NCBI RefSeq assembly: GCF_900103585.1
Contig: NZ_FNHV01000018.1
Coordinates: 124,001-188,000, forward strand
Direction: 5' to 3'
Length of the DNA: 64,000 nucleotides
Source: Streptomyces sp. cf386
Lineage (GTDB): Bacteria; Actinomycetota; Actinomycetes; Streptomycetales; Streptomycetaceae
Shown here: positions 1 to 8,556 of the stretch, in pieces
Layout: each line of letters opens with the position of its first letter
How positions within the stretch are numbered: the first letter of the stretch is position 1
The notes under the pieces: model-generated
Told to the model about the DNA's origin: nothing
Seen by the model: only the letters and a program-made list of their open reading frames with translations
Databases searched by the model: none
Made by a program: the position numbers and the translations under genes

Positions 1-695
1 TCACCGGAGGCCCGGACATAGCGGAAGTTGCCGACGCCGGACGGCACCTCGACGATCTGGGTGTCGATGATGCCCTGGGTGCCCGGGCGGTCGATGTAGA
101 CCTGCGGGGTGGTGATCGTACGGAAGTCCGTGGTGCGGGCGGCGTAGATACGGTGCTTCAGCACGCCGTTCAGGGTCGCGTTGGTCGCCCAGTACAGGAC
201 GTAGTCGTTCGTGGCCGGGTTCCAAATCGCTTCCGGCGCCCACGCGTTGCGCCCGTCGGGGATCGCGCCGGCGACGTTGAGCAGCCATGGCTGCGACCAG
301 GTGACCAGGTCCTTCGACTCCCACACGACGAGGTTGCGGCTGCCGTTGTTGATGGCGTCGTCCCATGACTGCCCGCAGCCGATGCACAGGTCGGTCGCGA
401 TGATCCAGTAGCGGTCGCCGTTCGGGGAGCGGACCAGCGCGGGGTCGCGCACCCCGCGCGTGCCCACGGTGGAACGCAGGGTCATCCCGCCACCGTTGAG
501 GTCGTTCCAGTGCAGGCCGTCCGCGCTGTGCGAGAAGTAGATCTGCTGACCGGTGGCCCCCTCCCCGATGAAGTGCGTCATCAGGTAGCCGGCGTCTGCG
601 GCGGCTGCCCGGTCCGGTGCGGTCAGGGCTTGGCCGGTGAGGAGGAGGCAGGCGGCGACCAGTATCGCCGTCAGCCGGGCGAGAACCGCGGACAT
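1..695 (-). CDS. Secreted GH43-type glycosidase, C-terminus cut by window edge
   Basis: The ATG at 695 follows an AGGAG-type ribosome site on the minus strand. The product opens with a Sec signal peptide (hydrophobic core about residues 9-24, Ala-rich cleavage region near 30-33). After it come features of the five-bladed beta-propeller GH43 fold: an early block around YFSHSADGLHWNDL, the GVRDPALVRSPNGDRYWIIA block near residues 82-101 holding the Asp expected of these enzymes, and a WAPEAIWNP block near 150 with the expected Glu. These enzymes usually act on arabinan or xylan side chains outside the cell. The specific substrate cannot be told. About 231 residues are visible and the C-terminal part lies outside the window. 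The divergent neighbour is a sugar-type oxidoreductase, which fits carbohydrate use. Confidence 0.75.
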   Translation of the reverse strand, partial: MSAVLARLTAILVAACLLLTGQALTAPDRAAAADAGYLMTHFIGEGATGQQIYFSHSADGLHWNDLNGGGMTLRSTVGTRGVRDPALVRSPNGDRYWIIATDLCIGCGQSWDDAINNGSRNLVVWESKDLVTWSQPWLLNVAGAIPDGRNAWAPEAIWNPATNDYVLYWATNATLNGVLKHRIYAARTTDFRTITTPQVYIDRPGTQGIIDTQIVEVPSGVGNFRYVRASG

Positions 696-710
696 GCGCG
701 TCTCCTATCC

Positions 711-769
711 AGGGCGTTCGATATATCGTACGACGTTCGCAGAATCGGGCAGACGTTAAGGGCGTTCGA
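711..769. promoter_or_regulatory. Repeated CGTTCG motifs in a divergent promoter region
   Basis: AGGGCGTTCGA occurs at 711-721 and again at 759-769, and a further CGTTCG sits at 734-739. CGATATATCG at 719-728 is a perfect 10-bp palindrome in an otherwise GC-rich stretch. The motifs lie between the GH43 gene and the oxidoreductase, which diverge, so they could be operator half-sites for a shared regulator. No regulator gene for them is visible nearby. Confidence 0.35.
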
Positions 770-899
770 ATGGACACGTCAATACTTCCGACATGCGCAC
801 CCCATCCCCGGGACGGAAGGGGAAAGGATTGGAAAGGGTTGCCAGAACACGCAGCACCACGCCATGCCCGACAACTCCCCTCTTCGAATGGAGACTTGC

Positions 900-2237
900 A
901 TGCCTCAGGGCACCGCACGCCGCCGAGCCGCCGTGGTCGGCCTGGGCGCCCGCGCCCGGCTGTTCACCCAGGCGCTGGCCGGTCCCTACGCGGACCGGAT
1001 CGAGCTGGCAGCCTTCTGCGATGTCAACGCCCACCGGATGGCCGTCCACGACGCCTGGCTCACGGACGCCCACCCGGGACGGCCGCCCGTACCGACGTAC
1101 GCCGCCGAGGACTTCGACGCGATGTTGCGCCGCGAGCGGATCGACCTGGTCGTGGTGTGCACGGTGGACCGCACCCATGACGACTACATCGTGCGAGCCC
1201 TCGAAGCGGGCTGCGACGTGATCACCGAGAAGCCCATGACGACGGACGCCGACAAGGCCCGCCGCATCCTGGACGCGCGGCGGCGCACCGGCCGCGAGGT
1301 CCGGGTGGCCTTCAACTACCGCTACAACCCGGTGCATTCGGCCGTACGGGAACACCTCGCGGCCGGTGCGATCGGCGAGGTCGGCTCGGTGCACTTCGAG
1401 TGGCTGCTCGACCTGCGGCACGGCGCCGACTACTTCCGCCGCTGGCACCGCGACAAGGCCAACTCCGGTGGCCTGATGGTGCACAAGTCCACCCACCACT
1501 TCGACCTGGTCAACTGGTGGCTGGGCACCCGGCCCGAGACTGTCTACGCCCAGGGCGGCCTCTTCTTCTACGGCGACCAGGCCGGCCGGCGCCGCGGCCT
1601 CGCCCGGGACTACGACCGCGCCCACGGCTCCCCCGCCGCCGAGACCGACCCCTTCGCCGTGCACCTGTCCGACTCGGCCGTGCTCAGCGCGCTGTACCTG
1701 GACGCGGAGGCCGAGGACGGCTACCACCGCGACCAGAACGTGTTCGCCCCCGGCGTGACGATCGAGGACGACATGGCGGTGCTGGTCCGGTACGCCACGG
1801 GCGCCACCCTGACGTACCACCTCACCGCGTACTCCCCGTGGGAGGGCTACCGGATCGCCTTCAACGGCAGCGAGGGACGCCTCGAACTGCTCGTGGAGGA
1901 GTCGACGTGGACCCGTCCCCGCGTGCGGACCGGCAGTTCCGAGCCCGTCCTGCACGGCGCCGAGACGGACCACAACGCCGGGCGCACCGAGCTGCTGCTG
2001 CGCCCCTTCTGGGGGAAGCCGCACGAGATCAAGGTCGCGACCGGCGAGGGCGGGCACGGCGGCGGTGACGTACGCATGCTGCAGGACCTGTTCGGCACCC
2101 CGGCCCCGGACCCCCTGCACCGCGCGGCCGACGCATCCGACGGCGCCCGCTCCCTGGTCACCGGCCTGGCCGCGAACCGCTCCTTCGAGACGGGGCTCCC
2201 GGTACGGGCCCGGGACCTGCTCGACGTCGACCGGTGA
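900..2237 (+). CDS. Gfo/Idh/MocA family NAD(P)-dependent oxidoreductase
   Basis: A 445-residue protein. The N-terminus is a Rossmann fold with the glycine-rich turn VVGLGARAR. The diagnostic EKP motif (ITEKPMTTDADKA, near residue 110) places the family's conserved Lys/Pro at the active site. A large C-terminal alpha/beta domain includes a histidine pair in VHKSTHHFDLVNWW. Family members oxidise or reduce sugars, inositols and related polyols. Start chosen at 900 because GGAG at 890-893 sits at good distance; an in-frame ATG at 888 has no ribosome site. It is divergent from the GH43 gene, so a role in processing released sugars is a reasonable inference. The substrate is unknown. Confidence 0.85.
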   Translation: MPQGTARRRAAVVGLGARARLFTQALAGPYADRIELAAFCDVNAHRMAVHDAWLTDAHPGRPPVPTYAAEDFDAMLRRERIDLVVVCTVDRTHDDYIVRALEAGCDVITEKPMTTDADKARRILDARRRTGREVRVAFNYRYNPVHSAVREHLAAGAIGEVGSVHFEWLLDLRHGADYFRRWHRDKANSGGLMVHKSTHHFDLVNWWLGTRPETVYAQGGLFFYGDQAGRRRGLARDYDRAHGSPAAETDPFAVHLSDSAVLSALYLDAEAEDGYHRDQNVFAPGVTIEDDMAVLVRYATGATLTYHLTAYSPWEGYRIAFNGSEGRLELLVEESTWTRPRVRTGSSEPVLHGAETDHNAGRTELLLRPFWGKPHEIKVATGEGGHGGGDVRMLQDLFGTPAPDPLHRAADASDGARSLVTGLAANRSFETGLPVRARDLLDVDR

Positions 2238-2271
2238 CCGTGCGACTAACACCCGGTCCCAGCAAGGAACT

Positions 2272-3438
2272 TCAGGTGTCCAGCCCTCCCCGCTTGACCA
2301 ACTGGCTCGCGATGACGTTGCGCTGGATCTCATTGGTGCCCTCCCCGACGATCATCAGGGGTGCGTCGCGGAAGTAGCGCTCGACGTCGAACTCGGTCGA
2401 GTAGCCGTAACCACCGTGGACGCGTACGGCATTGAGGGCGATCTGCATGGCCGTCTCGGAGGCGAAGAGCTTCGCCATCCCGGCCTCCATGTCCACCCGA
2501 CGCCCGGCGTCCGCCTCCCGGGCCGCGAACAAGGTGAGCTGGCGGGCCGCTGTCAGTGAAGTCGCCATGTCGGCCAGGTAGTTGCCGATGGACTGGTGCT
2601 GCCAGATGGGCTTGCCGAAGGACTCACGTTCCCGGGCGTAGGCGAGGGAGTCCTCCAGGGCGGCCCGGCCGACGCCGAGGGCGCGGGCGGCGACCTGGAG
2701 GCGGCCGGTCTCCAGGCCCTTCATCATCTGGGCGAAGCCCTTGCCCTCGACGCCCCCGAGCAGCGCCTCGGCCGGTGCGCGGTGGTCCTCGAAGGACAGC
2801 TCGCAGCTCTCCACTCCCTTGTAGCCGAGCTTGGGCAGGTCGCGGGAGACGGTCAGGCCCGGGCCGTGCTCGACCAGGAGGATGGAGATGCCCTGGTGCG
2901 CCGGGCTCGCCTCCGGATCGGTCTTGCACAGCAGTGCGATCAGCTGGGAGCGGCGGGAGTTGGTGATCCAGGTCTTCGCGCCGTTCACCAGATAGCCGTC
3001 CGCGTCCCTTCGGGCGACGGTGCGCATCGCCTGGAGATCGGAGCCGCCGCCCGGCTCGGTGAGGGCCATCGTCGCGCGGATCCCGCCATCCGCCATGCGC
3101 GGCAGGTAGCGCCGCTTCTGCTCCTGCGTGCCGAACCTCAGCAGCAGCTTGGCCACCACCGTGTGGCCGCCCATCGCACCGGCCAGGCTCATCCAGCCGC
3201 GGGCCAGCTCCTCGGTGATCAGCACGTAGCAGGGGGTGGAGACGGGGGTGCCGCCGTATTCCTCGGGGACGGCGAGCCCGAAGATGCCGAGCTGCTTCAT
3301 CTGCTCGATCAGCGCTTCGGGGTAGGTGTCGGTGTGCTCCAACTCCCGTACGACCGGCCTGACTTCCTTGTCCACGAAGTCGCGCACCGTGCGCACGACG
3401 AACCGCTCGTCCTCGGACAGGGTGTCCAGAGTGCTCAT
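2272..3438 (-). CDS. Acyl-CoA dehydrogenase
   Basis: A flavoprotein of 388 residues, the normal length for a soluble acyl-CoA dehydrogenase that makes a 2,3-double bond and passes electrons to ETF. Visible family blocks are the N-terminal helical domain, the FAD-binding ALTEPGGGSD and WITNS blocks of the beta domain, and the C-terminal helical domain with RESFGKPIWQHQ. The catalytic base is Glu366 in VGEGTNEIQR, the medium/short-chain position. The gene starts 30 bases after the end of the class III CoA-transferase on the same strand, so CoA activation followed by dehydrogenation of the same acid is likely. With the hydratase and lyase across the locus, a dicarboxylic or branched acyl-CoA is my inferred substrate. 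Confidence 0.9.
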   Translation of the reverse strand: MSTLDTLSEDERFVVRTVRDFVDKEVRPVVRELEHTDTYPEALIEQMKQLGIFGLAVPEEYGGTPVSTPCYVLITEELARGWMSLAGAMGGHTVVAKLLLRFGTQEQKRRYLPRMADGGIRATMALTEPGGGSDLQAMRTVARRDADGYLVNGAKTWITNSRRSQLIALLCKTDPEASPAHQGISILLVEHGPGLTVSRDLPKLGYKGVESCELSFEDHRAPAEALLGGVEGKGFAQMMKGLETGRLQVAARALGVGRAALEDSLAYARERESFGKPIWQHQSIGNYLADMATSLTAARQLTLFAAREADAGRRVDMEAGMAKLFASETAMQIALNAVRVHGGYGYSTEFDVERYFRDAPLMIVGEGTNEIQRNVIASQLVKRGGLDT

Positions 3439-3468
3439 GTTGAGTTGCTCCCGGAAGTGGGACCGGCG

Positions 3469-4668
3469 TCACAGGACGCGGTCGGCTCGTAGGGCCTGGA
3501 TCTCGGCAGGGGTGTAGCCCAGTTCGGCGAGAACGGTTTCGGTGTGATCGCCCACGGCGGGGACGGCGCCCATACGGGCGGTCACGCCCGCCAGGTCCGC
3601 CGGCGGGACCAGGGCCGGTACCGCGACGCCGCCGGGTATCGGCACGTCCCGCCATCGGCCGCGGGCGGCGAGCACGGGGTGGGCCAGGAAGTCCTCGATG
3701 TCGTTGACCCCGGCGTTGGCGATGCCCGTCTCGTCCAGCGCCTTCATCACCCCGGCGCTGTCCGACGCGGCGAACCGCTCGGCCACGATCTCGTTCAGTT
3801 CGTCGCGGTGGGCCACGCGCGCCGGGCCGGAGGCGAAGCGGGGGTCGTCGACGAGGGCGGGGGCGTCGAGGAACCGCTCGCACAGGGCGGCCCACTCGCG
3901 CTCGTTCTGGATGGAGAACAGGACGTCCTTGCCGTCGGTACAGGGGTAGGCACCGTACGGGGCGATGGTGGCGTGCTGGGTACCGGCCCGCGGGGGCTGG
4001 CCGCCCCCGAAGCGGGTGTAGTAGGCGGGCTGGCCCATCCACTCGGCGAGCGCCTCGAACAGGGAGACCTCGACGGCGCGGGCGACGCCCGTGGTGGCAC
4101 GGGCGAGCAGGGCGGTGAGGATGCCGGAGTAGGCGTACATGCCGGCCGCGATGTCGGCGATCGAGATGCCGACGCGGGCGGGCTCTTCGGGGCTGCCGGT
4201 CAGGGAGACCAGACCGGTCTGGCACTGCACCAGCAGGTCGTAGGCCTTGCGCTCGGCCCAGGGGCCGGTGGCGCCGTAGCCCGAGATCGAGCAGGGGATC
4301 AGTGAGGGGAAGCGCTCGGTGAGCTCCTGCGCGCCCAGGCCCATCCTCGTGGCCGCGCCGGGCGCCAGGTTCTGCACGAACACGTCGGCCCGCGCGAGGA
4401 GTTTCTCCAGGATGCGGCGCCCGTCCTCCGCCTTCAGGTCGAGGGTCAGGGACTCCTTCGACCGGTTGAGCCAGACGAAGTAGCTGGACTCGCCGTGCAC
4501 GGAGGTGTCGTACCGCCGGGCGAAGTCGCCGCCTCCCGGGCGCTCCACCTTGATGACCCGGGCCCCGAGGTCCGCCAGCTGGCGGGTGGCGAAGGGGGCC
4601 GCCACGGCCTGCTCAACACTGACGACGGTGATGCCGGACAGGGGCAGGGCTTCGGGGTGTTCGGGCAT
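3469..4668 (-). CDS. Class III CoA-transferase (CaiB/BaiF family)
   Basis: A 399-residue protein that moves CoA between carboxylic acids. The N-terminus (LPLSGITVVSVEQAVAAPFA) and the following GARVIKVERPGGGDFARRYD block are typical. The family's catalytic aspartate is normally about residue 170; SIADIAAGMYAYSGILTALL lies there and supplies it. Start at 4668 has GGAGG seven bases upstream. It is the first gene of a minus-strand pair with the acyl-CoA dehydrogenase and diverges from a LysR regulator, the standard arrangement for inducible acid catabolism. Relatives act on itaconate, mesaconate, glutarate or carnitine. The hydratase and CitE-like lyase further right favour a C4-C5 dicarboxylate, but this is inference. 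Confidence 0.88.
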   Translation of the reverse strand: MPEHPEALPLSGITVVSVEQAVAAPFATRQLADLGARVIKVERPGGGDFARRYDTSVHGESSYFVWLNRSKESLTLDLKAEDGRRILEKLLARADVFVQNLAPGAATRMGLGAQELTERFPSLIPCSISGYGATGPWAERKAYDLLVQCQTGLVSLTGSPEEPARVGISIADIAAGMYAYSGILTALLARATTGVARAVEVSLFEALAEWMGQPAYYTRFGGGQPPRAGTQHATIAPYGAYPCTDGKDVLFSIQNEREWAALCERFLDAPALVDDPRFASGPARVAHRDELNEIVAERFAASDSAGVMKALDETGIANAGVNDIEDFLAHPVLAARGRWRDVPIPGGVAVPALVPPADLAGVTARMGAVPAVGDHTETVLAELGYTPAEIQALRADRVL

Positions 4669-4753
4669 GCGTTGGCCTCCGGGGAAGGGCTCGACCCGCT
4701 GGGACTACCATCATGTGCACTCATGACATTCTGAGTGAAATAGCAAATCCTGA

Positions 4754-4805
4754 TGCACCCATGCCCGGCACGGATGGCCATGGTGCGGATGCCGGTGCAC
4801 CCATG
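4754..4805. promoter_or_regulatory. Duplicated TGCACCCATG box, candidate LysR binding region
   Basis: The decamer TGCACCCATG is at 4754-4763 and again at 4796-4805, 42 bases apart (four helical turns), in the 151-base gap between the CoA-transferase and the divergent LysR gene. LysR proteins normally bind two neighbouring sites in such a gap, so this pair is a natural candidate for the recognition and activation sites. The second copy lies directly before the lysR start, which would suit autorepression. Confidence 0.4.
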
Positions 4806-4819
4806 GTGGTGGAGAAGCA

Positions 4820-5791
4820 ATGGACGTCAAACAGCTCAAAGCGCTCGTCACCGTCGCCGAGGTGGGCAGCGTCACCCGGGCCGCGGAGCTGCTGCACCTG
4901 GTGCAGCCGGCCGTGACCCGGCAGATCCGCACCCTGGAGCAGGAGCTCGGCGTCCCGCTCTTCGAGCGCACCCGGCAGGGCATGCGGCCCACCGAGGCCG
5001 GGACGATCATGGTGGACCGGGCGCGGCGCGCCCTGAACGAGCTGGAGCGGGCGCGCGCCGAGGTCCAGCCCACTCCGGGCGCGGTGACGGGCATCGTCAC
5101 CGCCGGACTGCTGGAGAGCACGACCGACCTGCTGGCCGAACCCCTCGTCTCGACCCTCGCCCGGGATCATCCCGGCATCGAACTGCGCCTGATGACGGCC
5201 TACTCGGGACACCTCCAGCAGTGGCTCGACGACGGCGACCTGGATCTGACCCTGCTGTACAACCTGGACAGCACGCCGTCGCTCAACGCGCGGCCACTGC
5301 TCCGGGAGCAGCTGTGGGTGGTCGCCCCGCCCTCGGCGGGTCTGCGGGCCGATCACCCCGTGCCCTTCACCGAGGCCGCGGCCCACCCCCTCGTCATGCC
5401 CGCGTCCGGCCATGCCCTGCGCGCCCTGATCGACGCCGCCTCGGCGCGGGCCGGGACCGCCATGGACATCGTCGTGCAGACCAACTCGATGCGGGTGCAG
5501 AAGCAACTCGTCCTCGCCGGGCACGGCTGGACGGTCCTGCCGGGCATCGGTATCGCCGAGGACGTCGCGGACGGCACGCTGAGCGCGGCGCCGTTGTGCG
5601 AGCCCGACGTGTGGCGTTCGATCGTGCTCGCCACGCCGCGGTCCGGCCGGACACCGCCCGCCGTGGAGGTCGTCGCACGGGAGCTGGTCCGCCAGATCGA
5701 CACGGCCGTACGTCAGGGCAGATGGCCTTCGGCGCGACAGCCACACCCGCAGCGTCAGACGGAGCCGCAGCCGCGATCACAGGGCGGGTGA
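4820..5791 (+). CDS. LysR family transcriptional regulator
   Basis: 323 residues. The winged helix-turn-helix at residues 1-60 reads VKQLKALVTVAEVGSVTRAA, then QPAVTRQIRTLEQELGVPLF, the classical LysR pattern. Two Rossmann-like effector domains follow (about 90-300). A short basic tail ends the protein. The ATG at 4820 lies after a GGAG. It diverges from the CoA-transferase/dehydrogenase pair and runs into the decarboxylase operon about 100 bases downstream, so it probably controls both arms in response to the substrate or a pathway intermediate. Confidence 0.92.
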   Translation: MDVKQLKALVTVAEVGSVTRAAELLHLVQPAVTRQIRTLEQELGVPLFERTRQGMRPTEAGTIMVDRARRALNELERARAEVQPTPGAVTGIVTAGLLESTTDLLAEPLVSTLARDHPGIELRLMTAYSGHLQQWLDDGDLDLTLLYNLDSTPSLNARPLLREQLWVVAPPSAGLRADHPVPFTEAAAHPLVMPASGHALRALIDAASARAGTAMDIVVQTNSMRVQKQLVLAGHGWTVLPGIGIAEDVADGTLSAAPLCEPDVWRSIVLATPRSGRTPPAVEVVARELVRQIDTAVRQGRWPSARQPHPQRQTEPQPRSQGG

Positions 5792-5888
5792 ACTACGCGC
5801 CCGGGACGTGTGGTCATGCGGGTAGAGCATGCCGGGATCACGCTTTTCTATTGTTCACGGCCATCCATCAGTACCCATGATGTGCGGC

Positions 5889-6428
5889 ATGAACGAGACA
5901 CCCACTGCCGCGCCACCCTCCTGGCAGGAGGACGTCTTCGCCGCCCTGAAGAAGCGTGGCGTGCGACAGATCGCCTACGTCCCGGACTCTGGCCACTCCC
6001 ACGCCATCCGCGAGGCCCAGCGGGACCCCGCGATCCACGACGTCGTGCTGACCACCGAGGAGGAGGGCGTCGCCGTGGTCAGCGGCGCGTGGCTGGGCGG
6101 TCAGCGGGCGGTGCTGTTGATGCAGAGCAGCGGCGTCGGCAACTGCGTCAACATGTTCTCCCTGCCGGCAATGTGCCGGTTCCCCTTCCTCACGCTGGTG
6201 ACGATGCGGGGCGAGTACGCCGAGTTCAACCCGTGGCAGGGCCCGATGGGCCGCACCACCCAGCAGGCCCTGGAACTCATGGGCATCACCGTCCTGCGCG
6301 CCGACACCCCCGACGAGGTCGAGGAGACCGTCGAAGCCGCCCTGGACTCGGTGTTCGAGGCGGGCGAGCGCGTCGCCGTCCTCCTCGGGCAGAAGCTGAT
6401 CGGCCGCAAGAAGTGGGAGCGGGACTGA
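5889..6428 (+). CDS. TPP-dependent 2-oxoacid decarboxylase, pyrimidine-binding subunit
   Basis: 179 residues from the ATG at 5889. The fold is the N-terminal (PYR) domain of TPP enzymes as a separate chain, like the alpha subunit of sulfopyruvate or phosphonopyruvate decarboxylase. Conserved features are the opening FAALKKRGVRQIAYVPDSG, the TTEEEGVAVVSGAWLGG block with the glutamate that activates thiamine, and the MQSSGVGNCVNM block. The stop overlaps the start of the next gene (ATGA), so the two subunits are translationally coupled. The active site forms between the two chains. Family members decarboxylate pyruvate-like acids to aldehydes, and the aldehyde dehydrogenase gene follows directly. 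The natural substrate is not known. Confidence 0.82.
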   Translation: MNETPTAAPPSWQEDVFAALKKRGVRQIAYVPDSGHSHAIREAQRDPAIHDVVLTTEEEGVAVVSGAWLGGQRAVLLMQSSGVGNCVNMFSLPAMCRFPFLTLVTMRGEYAEFNPWQGPMGRTTQQALELMGITVLRADTPDEVEETVEAALDSVFEAGERVAVLLGQKLIGRKKWERD

Positions 6429-7024
6429 TGACCACCACGACCGACGTACGTCTCGACCGGCGCCGCTTCGTCGCCGACCTGATCGGCCGCGTTCCCGAGG
6501 ACACCCTGATCGTCTCCGGCCTCGGTTCGCCCAGCTACGACGTCTTCGCCGCCGGCGACCGACCGGAGAACTTCTACCTGTGGGGCGCGATGGGCGCCGC
6601 CGCCCCGCTCGCCCTCGGTCTCGCCCTCGCCCAGCCGCAGCGCCCGGTCGTGGCGGTCACCGGGGACGGCGAACACCTCATGGGGATCGGCACATTGGCC
6701 ACCATCGGTGCCCAACTCCCGCCCAACCTCACCCTCGTCGTCCTCGACAACGCCCACTTCGGCGAGACCGGTATGCAGCCCAGCCACACCGGCCTCGGCA
6801 CCGACCTCGTCGCCGTCGCCCGGGGCTTCGGCATCCCCGACGCCGTCCGGATCACCGACCTGGCCCAGACCGAGGACCTCGCCCGGCGCATCGAGGCCCG
6901 CACCGCGACGACGTACGCACAGGTACTCATCGCCACCGACGAACCGCCGCGCGCACTGCCGCCCCGCGACGGCGTCGCCAACAAGAACGCCTTCCGCGCC
7001 GCGCTCGGCCTGAGCACCTTCTGA
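6428..7024 (+). CDS. TPP-dependent 2-oxoacid decarboxylase, TPP-binding subunit
   Basis: 198 residues. This is the C-terminal (PP) domain of a TPP enzyme as its own chain. The diphosphate/Mg signature runs from GDGEHLMGIGTLATIGAQLP to LVVLDNAHFGETG: GDG, about 25 residues, then a DN pair. It also has the FYLWGAMGAAAPLALGLALA block usual in sulfopyruvate/phosphonopyruvate decarboxylase beta chains. ATG at 6428 overlaps the preceding stop. The aldehyde dehydrogenase start is 16 bases after its stop. Together the three genes look like a module turning a 2-oxo acid into the acid one carbon shorter. Confidence 0.85.
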   Translation: MTTTTDVRLDRRRFVADLIGRVPEDTLIVSGLGSPSYDVFAAGDRPENFYLWGAMGAAAPLALGLALAQPQRPVVAVTGDGEHLMGIGTLATIGAQLPPNLTLVVLDNAHFGETGMQPSHTGLGTDLVAVARGFGIPDAVRITDLAQTEDLARRIEARTATTYAQVLIATDEPPRALPPRDGVANKNAFRAALGLSTF

Positions 7025-7039
7025 GCAGGCGAATCACCC

Positions 7040-8506
7040 ATGCAGCACTACGAGTTGTTCATCGACGGGGAGAGCCGCGAGGCCACCGACGGTGAGTGGT
7101 TTCCCACCGACAACCCCTACCTGGGCACGCCGTGGGCGCAGATCGCCAAGGGCACCTCACAGGACGTCGACGACGCGGTGCGAGCCGCCGACCGCGCCCT
7201 GCGCACCGGCCCGTGGGCCGAGCTGACCGCCAGTGCGCGCGGCGCCCTGCTGCGGCGGCTCGGCGACACCGTCACGGCCCACGCCCGCGACCTCGCGGAG
7301 CTCGAAGTCCGCGACAACGGGAAGCTGTTCACCGAGATGCACGGCCAGGTCGCCTACCTCGCCGAGTGGTTCCACTACTACGGCGGCCTCGCCGACAAGA
7401 TCGAGGGCAGCGTCCCGCCGCTCGACAAGAAGGGGTACTTCGCCTACACGAGGAAGGAGCCGGTCGGCGTCGTCGCGGTCATCACGCCGTGGAACTCCCC
7501 GCTGTTGCTGCTGGCCTGGAAGATCGCTCCGGCGTTGGCCGCGGGCTGCACCGTGGTGGTGAAGCCGTCGGAGTTCACCTCCGCCTCCACCCTGGTCCTG
7601 GCCCGGCTCTTCCACGAGGCGGGACTGCCCCCGGGCGTGCTCAACGTCGTCACCGGGTTCGGCCAGGACGTCGGCGCCGCGCTCGTCGAGCACCCGCTGG
7701 TCCGCAAGGTGAGCTTCACCGGCTCGGACGCCACGGGCCGTCGTATCAACGAGTCGGCCGCCCGCGACTTCAAGCACGTCAGCCTCGAACTGGGCGGCAA
7801 GTCGCCCAACATCGTGTTCGCCGACGCCGATCTGGAGGCCGCCGTGAACGGCGCCGTCTCCGGTATCTTCGCCGCCACCGGACAGACCTGCATCGCAGGC
7901 TCCCGCCTCCTGGTGCAAACGGGCGTGCACGACGAGGTCGTGGGCCGCCTGGTGGAGCTCGCGGGCACGGCCCGCATGGGCGATCCGATGGACGAGGCCA
8001 CCCAGGTGGGTCCGATCACCACCCCCGCCCAGTACGCCAAGGTCCTCGACTACATCGGCATCGCGCGACGGGAGGGCGCCAGGCTCGCCCTGGGTGGCCG
8101 GGCCGCCGCCCGGGGCGGGTGGTTCGTCGAACCCACCGTCTTCACCGGGGTGCACTCCAGCATGCGTATCGCCCAGGAGGAGGTCTTCGGCCCGGTCCTC
8201 GCCGTCATCCCCTTCGAGGACGAGGACGAGGCGGTCGAGATCGCCGACGACAGCCGCTACGGCCTCGGCGCCGGCGTATGGACCAGTGACATCGGCCGCG
8301 CCTTCCGCATGGCCGACCTCATCCGATCGGGCACCGTCTGGGTCAACACCTACCGCGCGGTCAGCTACCTGACGCCCTTCGGCGGCTTCAAGGACTCCGG
8401 CCTCGGCCGCGAGAACGGCATCGCCGCCGTAGCCGCCTACCTGGAGGACAAGAGCGTCTGGATCAACACCGGCGCGCCCACGGGCAACCCCTTCGTCCTG
8501 CGCTGA
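7040..8506 (+). CDS. NAD(P)-dependent aldehyde dehydrogenase
   Basis: 488 residues, standard length. Landmarks are VVAVITPWNSPLLLLAWKIA (cofactor pocket entry), VSFTGSDATGRRI (glycine motif), the general base Glu in LELGGKSPN near residue 250, and the catalytic Cys in ATGQTCIAGSRLL near 285. The C-terminal FGGFKDSGLGRENG block is also present. It belongs to the broad betaine/semialdehyde group of soluble enzymes. Coming straight after a two-chain 2-oxoacid decarboxylase, it probably oxidises that enzyme's aldehyde product. An MFS carrier gene follows 50 bases later. Confidence 0.92.
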   Translation: MQHYELFIDGESREATDGEWFPTDNPYLGTPWAQIAKGTSQDVDDAVRAADRALRTGPWAELTASARGALLRRLGDTVTAHARDLAELEVRDNGKLFTEMHGQVAYLAEWFHYYGGLADKIEGSVPPLDKKGYFAYTRKEPVGVVAVITPWNSPLLLLAWKIAPALAAGCTVVVKPSEFTSASTLVLARLFHEAGLPPGVLNVVTGFGQDVGAALVEHPLVRKVSFTGSDATGRRINESAARDFKHVSLELGGKSPNIVFADADLEAAVNGAVSGIFAATGQTCIAGSRLLVQTGVHDEVVGRLVELAGTARMGDPMDEATQVGPITTPAQYAKVLDYIGIARREGARLALGGRAAARGGWFVEPTVFTGVHSSMRIAQEEVFGPVLAVIPFEDEDEAVEIADDSRYGLGAGVWTSDIGRAFRMADLIRSGTVWVNTYRAVSYLTPFGGFKDSGLGRENGIAAVAAYLEDKSVWINTGAPTGNPFVLR

Positions 8507-8556
8507 GCGGAACCGCACGAGCCGTCCCCACCGCGACACGAGCAACGGAGCTTCCC

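Noticed and set aside
1..918. Alternative minus-strand frame over the glycosidase
   Set aside because: Arg/Pro/His-rich. The frame starting at 695 gives a signal peptide and GH43 blocks instead.
756..2333. Long open frame of about 525 codons opposite the Gfo/Idh/MocA gene
   Set aside because: Antisense frame produced by GC-rich third positions. No domain is recognisable and the plus-strand product has clear family motifs.
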